Positions 56,642 through 64,000 of a stretch of DNA of 64,000 bases are shown piece after piece. The translations under genes were made by a program, and so were the position numbers. Location: NCBI RefSeq assembly GCF_028009165.1, contig NC_079243.1, positions 2,542,001 through 2,606,000 on the forward strand, written 5' to 3'. This DNA comes from Akanthomyces muscarius. Lineage: Eukaryota > Ascomycota > Sordariomycetes > Hypocreales > Cordycipitaceae. Each line of letters starts with the position of its first letter. Positions within the stretch are counted from its first letter, which is position 1. The notes below the pieces were generated by a model that had not been told where the DNA came from, searched no databases, and saw nothing but the letters and a program-made list of their open reading frames with translations.

Positions 56642-57165
56642 CGGCATGCGGCCAGATATGACGAATATGTGAAGGACCTAAATTATGCAGTAATTACGGC
56701 GGCTCTAGCTTTGTTTGTTTTTATTCCTTTGGCGTAATGGGGGATGGGTGAATCGTCTCGGCAGATTGAAAGGTCTTGCTTCGATTATTGACTGTTAATC
56801 ACTTGCCCTATTTCATAATAAATTACTGGGGTTTTTTTTCTGCCCAAATTCCTTAATCGGGGTGTAGATGTTGGTAGTCCGTCCGGCTGGCTTACCAGCC
56901 CTTATTGGGGAATGGCCGGAGCGCGAGGACCAGCTTACCCACATGAGTCGCCCCCTCCCAGTCACTTATGACTTACACGCGCACTCTCCCACTTACACTT
57001 GCACCAAACATAGTGGCCATTCTCCAATCTGTTTCAAAATCAAAGGTAAGCCTCAGCTTCTGGATCGTCTGCTTTCACAATGGCCATGGTCACTGACAAA
57101 GCGAGACTTGATCGCCCAATCTTCGCCTTCTCGAGCCCGAACTTACGGATTTCGCACGTTTGATC
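56642..57165. other. Spacer between hmgA and the SDR gene
   Basis: 524 nt, tandem orientation. It contains the hmgA 3' flank and the SDR promoter. No gene was recognised; an open frame from 56868 reads into the SDR gene in another frame. Confidence 0.45.
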
Positions 57166-57978
57166 ATGGCCGAATCAAGCACAGTTTATGTCGTAACCGG
57201 TGTGAATCGCGGCATTGGCCTCTGCTTGGTGCAAAGTCTGCTCGCGCGGCCGCAGACGATTGTTGTCGGCACCGTGCGTTCCAACGACGGAAAAGCCCAG
57301 CTCCTCGACGGCACGGCCAACGTGGTGCCTGGCGTGGGAAGCAAGCTCGTTAGCGTTCTAGTCGACTACTCTGCCTCTCTAGAGGCCGAAGACATTGTGA
57401 GAAAATTTGGACCGACTCTGGCGGAGCACGGCATCAAGCATGTGGATGTGCTGATCGCGAATGCTGGCCACACCATGGCCATGGAGAACGTTTTGGCGAC
57501 GACGGCCACGCAGATGAGGGCGCTCTACGAGGTCAACACGATTGGGCCGCTGGTGACGCTTCAGGGACTGTGGCATCTGATGACGCAAGGAAGGGCGGAT
57601 CAGGGGAGACCAGGAAAGGGCCGGTATGTGTTGGTGAGCTCGTCGGTAGGCTCGATCGGGATGATGGAGCCCATGGTCGGCGGCGCTTACGGGCCGAGCA
57701 AGGCGGCGGCGAACTGGATCGCGAGGGCAGTCCACATGCAATTTGGCGGAGATGAGGCGGGAGAGGAGGGGAGGAAAGTGGTCGGCGTCGCGGTGCACCC
57801 GGGCTGGGTCAAGACAGAGATGGGGGACATGGCGGCTAAGTCGTGGGGTCTGCCGGAGGGCCATGGGCCGACGCTGAGCCCGAAAGAGAGCGCATCGGAT
57901 GTGCTGGATATTGTGGACAGAGCGGAGGAGTTTGGGGGCAAGTTTGTCATGGAGGGTGGTAAGGAACTGCTTTGGTGA
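57166..57978 (+). CDS. Short-chain dehydrogenase/reductase (classical SDR)
   Basis: Single exon, 270 aa, the normal size. The Rossmann-fold NAD(P)-binding motif TGVNRGIG is at residues 12-19, followed by the NAG motif IANAGH near residue 98. The catalytic Ser lies in VLVSSSVGSIG, and Tyr/Lys in GAYGPSKAAANW (YxxxK). VHPGWVKTEMG follows after the active site. The sequence resembles fungal sniffer-type carbonyl reductases of unknown substrate. It lies 525 nt downstream of homogentisate dioxygenase in the same direction, but nothing ties it to tyrosine breakdown. No targeting signal. Confidence 0.92.
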   Translation: MAESSTVYVVTGVNRGIGLCLVQSLLARPQTIVVGTVRSNDGKAQLLDGTANVVPGVGSKLVSVLVDYSASLEAEDIVRKFGPTLAEHGIKHVDVLIANAGHTMAMENVLATTATQMRALYEVNTIGPLVTLQGLWHLMTQGRADQGRPGKGRYVLVSSSVGSIGMMEPMVGGAYGPSKAAANWIARAVHMQFGGDEAGEEGRKVVGVAVHPGWVKTEMGDMAAKSWGLPEGHGPTLSPKESASDVLDIVDRAEEFGGKFVMEGGKELLW

Positions 57979-59451
57979 CTGATGGGCGCCGTCGATTAAA
58001 GGAAGTTGGGGGAAGCTCGGGTCATAATCAGCACTGGGTGATGGGAGATACGGTTTCAACAACTTGACTCCAATTGGTTGAATGCGGTAGCATGTTACAT
58101 TCAGCAGCGAAGATACGTCTGAAGTATGAATCATGTAGTTTTGAGACTATACTCGACACGGTCATACGGGTGATTTTCTGGGGCCGAAGTCATATTCGAG
58201 ATGTGTTATCACATCGTTGGTCCTTGTGCATACATGAATATGTATGCAAACTATAATATCAAATTATGTTTGATCCGATCATGGAGAGCGGCGTGAAATA
58301 GCACCGTCGCGTTTTAGCCGTCGCATTTGCCGTACCAGTACCAGTAACGCGCCGAACAGGGCTGGTCTGGGGCTGCCCAGCCTGATGCAGGGGGCTCTCA
58401 GACACGAGGAGACGGGCCCCGGCCTGCTGCGCGTTGCGGTTGGCCGATTTAGAGCCGCAAAGACCACAAAGAGACATTGTTTAGCTGAAAGAGATGGGTT
58501 TACTCGAAGTATGCCTGTCTGCAGCGTCAGGAAGCTACTGGTACTTGCAGAGTGATGAAAGGCGGGTGGCTGCGGAAAGTGTGGGGGAGGAGTGAAACAA
58601 GGACGTTGCAAGCAAAGCCATAGCGCCGGTGTCTCGGCCAGGGTTTCAACTGGTGGTGATAAGGATCGCAGCGGTGAGCGGTGTTGCCAGACCATTTGAT
58701 GCGGAAAGTTGAAAGAAAATGCGTGAGAAGTGAACAAATAAAAGGGGTTCATTGTCCGTATCCATACACTGTGGCATTTTCGGAGACGCGATGAATGAAG
58801 CCTTTTCGGGACAGGCGGCCCATAACGGCGCATGGGCGACCTAGGGTCTGTGACAGGGTTTGGGTTATCATATGGGGGGCATCTTTGATCATTCTCTTTT
58901 GTCTTTTTTCTTTGTGAAGGGCGGAGACAGAAAAGCTAGGCCGACGGGGGCGAGCCTTGTTGAGAAAGTCAGCATAGGCATAGTTGGCCAGGCGAACAGT
59001 GCGTAGATGTGAAGCAAGAGCCTGGGGAAACGGTCTCCGGATCAGAGTCCAGCCAACACGGCCGGAAAAAGAAACGATGTCATCGAATGTGAGAAAGGAA
59101 GACTGCTGGAAGGTAAGGTTTAAATGGTAATAGTGTCTCGCGGACAGCCACTTGGCCCTGCCCACACCGGTAGGTAGCAGCGGAGGCTTGCCACTCACTG
59201 GTGATGGCTGAGGCCGGGATGCATCGTGGGTACTATACCTAACCGTACCTGAGTACCACGAGAGGGAATGAAGCTTGCAGATACAAGACGATTGCAGTGC
59301 TAATTTGCAGCTAATTTTTCAATTTATTCACCATCAGTACACACACACACACACAAATTGTTGCGAATCGTCCGATGTCACAGACGTCAAACCAGCCCAA
59401 GACGCCAGTTGCTTGCCCTGCCAGGCAGAATAGGCACAAGTACCTAAGGCA

Positions 59452-59767
59452 GGTAGGTACAGGTACAAAGCGTTGCTGCGGGGCGGGGCGGCCTGGTGCA
59501 AGGGTTGTCTCCGAGCCGGGACAGCGCAATTGTCACGCGTAGTCATAAGGGAATTAAAAGCAGCCTCTTTGTGGGCATTTATTCATTCTCCGGCGCGACA
59601 ACAGTTGCACAGTAATACAGTGGATTCAGCTGCTCGCCAGGGCCAACGCCGCCAAGCACGGCCACTGACTTTACTAGGCACGGATACCTGTTTGTTACAT
59701 TTCCAGCGACGCCCGAAGCCAAGGCAGCTCTAAATACCTGCCCAGCTGTTCCGGTAGGTACAGGTAC
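59452..59767 (+). repeat. Pair of identical 15-nt repeats
   Basis: GGTAGGTACAGGTAC occurs at 59452-59466 and exactly again at 59753-59767, 301 nt apart. It belongs to the AGGTA-type motif that is dispersed through the 52-60 kb intergenic DNA. Confidence 0.7.
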
Positions 59768-60185
59768 CGACGACGCCCCAGCTTTCCAGCTTCCAGCTTG
59801 GCTACAGCCTCCTCTTCAAACCCCCCCACCGGCTGAACCGAACCCGACCTGGACACCGACCAGACACATCGCCGTGGATAAACGCTCCTCGACAGCTGCG
59901 CGTAGCCATTTCCCGGACGCACATGGCTCTGCACATGTCGTAAACGATCCGACGACGACTCCTACTTCCCCAGCATCCTGGAAGAGTCGCCTCCATCTTC
60001 TGCCGGCCCCCGCGCGCGCACAGCGTCGTCGCGCCGCCCGAAGGCACCATACACACGGCGAGCCTGACAAAAAGCCCTCTTCGATGAGCATCTTCCAGCT
60101 GCCTGCTTGCTCCGACCCAGGCCAAGTCCCTTTGAGGCCTCAGCTCTTTCTATAGCCTCCGTCCTTTTCCTAATCTGTAACGATC

Positions 60186-60186
<1 letters not shown>

Positions 60187-60231
<45 letters not shown>
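60187..60231 (+). repeat. (GAC)15 trinucleotide repeat in the leader of the Rho GEF gene
   Basis: Fifteen perfect GAC units end 32 nt before the start codon of the Rho GEF. It is presumably transcribed in the 5' UTR. Its number of units is expected to vary between strains. Confidence 0.85.
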
Positions 60232-60263
60232 AGCAAGACACCGCCCTCCCCGCCATCGCCATC

Positions 60264-63200
60264 ATGTCGTTTCGCGGCGACGACCAGCGCCGTTATGGCT
60301 CTGTCCCGCCTGTCCAGTACCCCGTCACGGGGCCTTATTCCGCACATCAACACCAGCAGCAGCAGCAGCAACAACACCAGCAGCAGCTTCAACAGCCAGC
60401 GCAGGATCTTGGCCGCCGGCCCAGCTTCAATACTGGCGACGACAGAAACACCAGCACCTACTACTCGCATCACCACGCCGCCGTCGACCACAATGGTCCC
60501 GACTTTGCCCACGCCTCAGCCCCCGCCGGCGCAGACGAGCTCTTCCTCACAAGTCCCACCGCCACCGCCTCGACTTCGACCAGCCCGCTCGCCGGCTTCC
60601 AACATCGCTTTCAAGATCCCGCCGCCCACCCCCCTTCCGCTGCCGCGTACAACCCGCAGACCTTTGTCGCCAACAACGCCGCCTCGGCCACTGGTGGCTT
60701 CACTAGGTCGCAGTCTACCGCGAGCTCCTACTACCCGCACACGCCACAGTCCAACGCTGCCATCTACGGCGGCGCGTCCCCGCCGACATCATATACGCCC
60801 CAGTCCTATAATCCAGCCGCCTACGCCCAAGCTACCAATCCGCCCCAGCGACAGGCCACCTACCACGGCTACAGCAGCTACGACAACAGCAGTGCCTACG
60901 GGCAGTCACCCGCCGCAACGTACTCGCCCTCCTTCTCCCAGACGACCCATTCGCCCGGCCTGTCTTCTGGCTATCAGTACTCAACACAAAGTCCGACCAC
61001 CCCCTACACAGCATCCCAGCCTCCGACAGCCACCTACGACCCTTCCAACTACTCCTCAACATCATATCAGCAGTATCCTACCAATGGCGCGGATCAACAA
61101 AACGTGCAGTACGCCGCGGCGACTGCGCCATACCCAGCGGCCTCGCAGATTCCGGTCGGGCCTGCCTACAACGCCAATGATCAATCATTATATAACAACC
61201 AGTCCGTGAGGCCTGATTCGCAGTCCTCTCAGGGCGGCGCCGGACCATTTGTCCAGCCTCTCGGTTCTCCAGGCCTGCGCCGCCATCCCACAAACGCTCC
61301 TCTTCCCAGCCGGCCTGGCGAATCAACCTGGAACACGGCGGCGGCTGACAGAAACAGCGCCGAGCAGCGCATCACCACTGATAGCATCCTCGAGGAGATT
61401 GAAAACACCTTTGGCGAGACTACGATATCGGGCCGTCAGCGCCCCGCGCCCATCGACGGTCGTACGGACCAAGATCAAGCACGCATGTTTCGCCAATTCA
61501 ATTCAAATCCTACCACACCCGGCTTTTCAGACGAGAGGCGCGCCTCGAATCAATCCTACGCCAATGGTGCCGACGACGAGGCCACCGCTGGTGCCATGGC
61601 TCTGCAGCAGGCCAACGCAGGCATCATCGAGCCTCATTACTCGAGTGGCTTTGGCTATACCGACATGCCCACAATGCCGGACGAAAAGAACCTCCCACCC
61701 CACCCTGAGGAGCAGGACTATAGCAGCGAGGACAGCGAATTTGCAGGCGTCGACCTGGCCGGCTTGTCAGGCGGATACGCTGGCGATATGACCTATGGCA
61801 GCGTTGAAGCGCCTCCGCCCGGCTCCTCATCCAGCCAAAGACCGTTGCCAACGCCGACCTACTTTGATAACCTGCGGACGGGATACCACGACGCGCCCGC
61901 TTTCGAGCAGGCAGAGATTGATTATGGCGACACCGGTGGTCTCCAACTGCCCACACGCCGAAGCTTTGACTCGGGCCCAGACCGCGTGTCGCTCCACTCG
62001 CGAGCAAGTGGCGGAGAGTCGCCAGCCCAAGACGACTACCAGGATCTTTTCTACCACCCAGGTCTCACTAATAGACCTCTGCCGCCACCGCCCGGCTCAG
62101 ATAGCAGCTCTTTATTGTCGACGCAAAACAGCCTCCGGCAGCCACAGCGACCGCACTCACAGTCACTCGGCATCGATGGACGACCTCTGCGACCTGATGG
62201 TCCCGAGTCATACTACACTGGCGCCAACCACCTTCTTCAACCTGAGCGATCCATCTCCCTGTCTAGTCACAGCAACGCCCCGGCTGTACCACAACCTATC
62301 CGCTCCAAGACCGACGCCGCCGAAGACCGGAGGAAGCAGGGCCATCATCGCCATGCTTCGTCATTCGGCGGCCCGGGACCTGCCGAATACGACACAGCAG
62401 CACCCGCGATTGGAGCGTTTGACGGCATCACGCTGCCCACTGGACGCAAAAAGAAATTCTTGCCCGCGAAACTCGGACCGGCCGACTTTTTGCGCTGTGC
62501 GGAGCCCTGGGCGCTAAGCAGCATCGAGTCTTGGATGCGCGAGATGGCTCTCGGCGAAGCTGATTTGAAGAGCAAAACAGTTGAGGAAGGTCTGACAGCG
62601 CTTTTTACTTTCAAGGTGCCAACAATGAATGTGGCAGATGCCGAGGTGCTCAGCAGCTCTGTGCTTGCTACTATGCTCCATGCCAGCGTTCTGGTGCCCG
62701 AGGAGGAATGGGTCAAATTCGGTGATGGTCACATATCTGGTGTCCTGTGGCAGCTCACTGGTACCGGCTGCTATGCGCCTAAACTGCACGAGTACAACAC
62801 GCCAGGACGATGCTACTCAATGCACTGCACCCGAACACTCAAGAAGGTCGACTTCAATGTGTTTAGCGAAGAGTCCAAGTCGACGGGTGAGTGGTACATT
62901 TTCTACAGCCTTTCAAAAGAAGACTTTGAGACAAAGCCCAAGAAGGAGGTCGAGCGCCAGAACATCCTGCACGAAATCGTCACTGGCGAGGAGAACTACA
63001 TCAAGCAGCTCGACGTCTTCCGCACACTCTACCGCGACGACTTGCGCACACGGCAGCCTCCCATCATCCACCCGGACAAGCAAGGCAAGTTTTTGGCAAG
63101 CGTTTTTGGCAAGGTCGACTCTGTCTTGAATATCAACAAGGATCATCTCCTTGCGCAGCTCAAGTACCGCCAGAAGGAGCAAGGCCCTTGGGTTGTGGGC

Positions 63201-64000
63201 TTTAGCGACATTTTTCGCGAATGGATTCGAAAAGCCAAAAAGGTTTATATTGAATATGCCACAGGCTATCCTCGCGCCACGTACATGGTTCGTAAGGAGG
63301 CCACACGTAACCTGCTGTTCAGAAAGTTCTTGGAAGACAAGCAGAAACACAAGTCGTCTGGGAAGCAAGACTGGACCCATTTCCTCATAACGCCCCTGCA
63401 GCGTCTGCAGCGATACATTCTGCTCCTGGAGAGTGTAGACCACAAGATGATTGGAGACAGCGAGGAGAAGGCCAATTTGCAAAAGGCTATCCAGGAGATC
63501 AAGACGGTCACGCTCGAGTGCGATGCCAAGGTCGCAGAAACCAACAAGCGCGTCGAAATGATGGATCTTGACCGCATGCTTGTTCTCCGTCCGGGCTTCC
63601 AGTCCGTCTTGAACCTCGATCATCTGGGTAGAGCCCTGATTCTGCAGGGAGATTTGCAGAGGCTGAGCTCCACGGGTATGCGATGGGTGGACACGCATGC
63701 GCTGCTCTTTGATCACTACTTTATCCTCGCCAAGGTGGTTCCGAGTAAAGATGGCAAGTCGGAGAAGAAGTATGATGTGTCTCGAGAGCCCATTCCCATG
63801 CCACTGCTCTTCCTGGAGAGCAACAATGACGAAGCCATAATAAAGCAAAAGGGCATCACGGCGCCCCTGGGCCGCACGGCACCTGCTAGCGCCGCTGGCC
63901 ATCAGCTCAGCAAGGTCACCAGCAACGGCAGCGGAAGGCCTGGGCTGGAGCACACCTCCACCGGCTCGTCTACAACGACAGCGACGCAGACACAGTCTAA
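60264..64000 (+). CDS. rom2: Rho1 guanine-nucleotide exchange factor, Rom1/Rom2 type (3' end outside window)
   Basis: The frame from ATG 60264 is open to the window edge: 1245 codons, no intron seen. Residues 1-700 are disordered, Gln/Pro/Ser/Tyr-rich, with a poly-Gln patch near residue 30-45. They carry DSILEEIENTFGE and many SP/TP sites. A DEP domain follows at about 730-840 (FLPAKLGPADFLRCAEPW, then LHASVLVPEEEW). Next are a DH domain at about 890-1100 (EVERQNILHEIVTGEENYI and HFLITPLQRLQRYILLLES) and the start of a PH domain (LGRALILQGDLQRL, THALLFDHYFILAKVV). A C-terminal CNH domain is expected beyond 64000. It activates Rho1 in the cell-wall-integrity pathway at the plasma membrane and hyphal tip. 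Confidence 0.92.
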   Translation, partial: MSFRGDDQRRYGSVPPVQYPVTGPYSAHQHQQQQQQQHQQQLQQPAQDLGRRPSFNTGDDRNTSTYYSHHHAAVDHNGPDFAHASAPAGADELFLTSPTATASTSTSPLAGFQHRFQDPAAHPPSAAAYNPQTFVANNAASATGGFTRSQSTASSYYPHTPQSNAAIYGGASPPTSYTPQSYNPAAYAQATNPPQRQATYHGYSSYDNSSAYGQSPAATYSPSFSQTTHSPGLSSGYQYSTQSPTTPYTASQPPTATYDPSNYSSTSYQQYPTNGADQQNVQYAAATAPYPAASQIPVGPAYNANDQSLYNNQSVRPDSQSSQGGAGPFVQPLGSPGLRRHPTNAPLPSRPGESTWNTAAADRNSAEQRITTDSILEEIENTFGETTISGRQRPAPIDGRTDQDQARMFRQFNSNPTTPGFSDERRASNQSYANGADDEATAGAMALQQANAGIIEPHYSSGFGYTDMPTMPDEKNLPPHPEEQDYSSEDSEFAGVDLAGLSGGYAGDMTYGSVEAPPPGSSSSQRPLPTPTYFDNLRTGYHDAPAFEQAEIDYGDTGGLQLPTRRSFDSGPDRVSLHSRASGGESPAQDDYQDLFYHPGLTNRPLPPPPGSDSSSLLSTQNSLRQPQRPHSQSLGIDGRPLRPDGPESYYTGANHLLQPERSISLSSHSNAPAVPQPIRSKTDAAEDRRKQGHHRHASSFGGPGPAEYDTAAPAIGAFDGITLPTGRKKKFLPAKLGPADFLRCAEPWALSSIESWMREMALGEADLKSKTVEEGLTALFTFKVPTMNVADAEVLSSSVLATMLHASVLVPEEEWVKFGDGHISGVLWQLTGTGCYAPKLHEYNTPGRCYSMHCTRTLKKVDFNVFSEESKSTGEWYIFYSLSKEDFETKPKKEVERQNILHEIVTGEENYIKQLDVFRTLYRDDLRTRQPPIIHPDKQGKFLASVFGKVDSVLNINKDHLLAQLKYRQKEQGPWVVGFSDIFREWIRKAKKVYIEYATGYPRATYMVRKEATRNLLFRKFLEDKQKHKSSGKQDWTHFLITPLQRLQRYILLLESVDHKMIGDSEEKANLQKAIQEIKTVTLECDAKVAETNKRVEMMDLDRMLVLRPGFQSVLNLDHLGRALILQGDLQRLSSTGMRWVDTHALLFDHYFILAKVVPSKDGKSEKKYDVSREPIPMPLLFLESNNDEAIIKQKGITAPLGRTAPASAAGHQLSKVTSNGSGRPGLEHTSTGSSTTTATQTQS

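Larger units (their letters stand above)
57979..60263. promoter_or_regulatory. Long upstream region of the Rho GEF gene
   Basis: About 2.3 kb without a convincing gene. It carries an (AC)8 run at 59339-59354, a 15-nt direct repeat GGTAGGTACAGGTAC (59452-59466 and 59753-59767), a CT-rich run-up and a (GAC)15 tract at 60187-60231. A long leader is normal for fungal signalling genes. Confidence 0.5.

Noticed and set aside
60295..61791. Pro/Thr/Arg-rich frames of 304 and 180 codons on the plus strand near 60.3-61.8 kb
   Set aside because: They are out of frame with the Rho GEF, whose frame from 60264 runs uninterrupted through this region and contains DEP and DH domains.

Overview
The window is chromosomal DNA of a filamentous ascomycete, most likely a Sordariomycete and probably Hypocreales. 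The reasons are short introns (about 45-100 nt) with GT..CTAAC..AG signals, intron-containing tRNA genes, a 2379-aa class II myosin, Pth11-like rhodopsin-fold receptors, a homogentisate dioxygenase and a CYP monooxygenase. No ribosomal RNA, transposon, CRISPR array, telomere repeat or viral gene was seen. The order level is inference; I could not compare databases.

Layout. 0.3-8 kb: tRNA-Thr(AGT) with a 13-nt intron, a D-arabinono-1,4-lactone oxidase, a PARP-type zinc-finger protein with a long charged repeat tail, a UCH deubiquitinase, and tRNA-Pro(AGG) with a 22-nt intron. 8-22.9 kb: the myosin II heavy chain (minus), a zf-C3H1 zinc-finger nuclear protein (plus), an acid lipase/steryl esterase (minus) and the mitochondrial assembly factor Pet191 (plus). 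24-34.9 kb: a vacuolar Ppn2-like polyphosphatase, a small cysteine-rich secreted protein, a GCK/STE20-type kinase, transaldolase with two microexons, an EI24/Rrt8-like membrane protein and a rhodopsin-fold receptor. 35.7-40 kb: a 4.3-kb stretch without a convincing gene. 40-50 kb: a Tudor-SN protein, an F-box-like fragment, an aspartyl protease carrying a large Asn/Gly-repeat insertion, and Cu/Zn superoxide dismutase. 50-64 kb: a P450, homogentisate dioxygenase, a short-chain dehydrogenase, and the first 1245 codons of a Rom2-type Rho1 GEF that runs off the right edge.

Most genes are conserved housekeeping functions with separate promoters, and no biosynthetic cluster is obvious. Loose functional themes are oxidative defence (erythroascorbate synthesis, Cu/Zn SOD, transaldolase/NADPH supply) and cytokinesis/cell-wall signalling (myosin II, GCK kinase, Rho GEF), but physical linkage is not evidence of co-regulation.

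The items most worth following up are the aspartyl protease whose lobes are separated by a Gly-Asn microsatellite-encoded loop, the GCK kinase with two clathrin-box-like motifs in its tail, the cysteine-rich secreted protein whose donor splice site contains its own alternative stop, the microexons of transaldolase, and a recurrent pattern in which the AG nearest the branch point must be skipped to keep the frame. I do not claim that a new multi-gene system is present.
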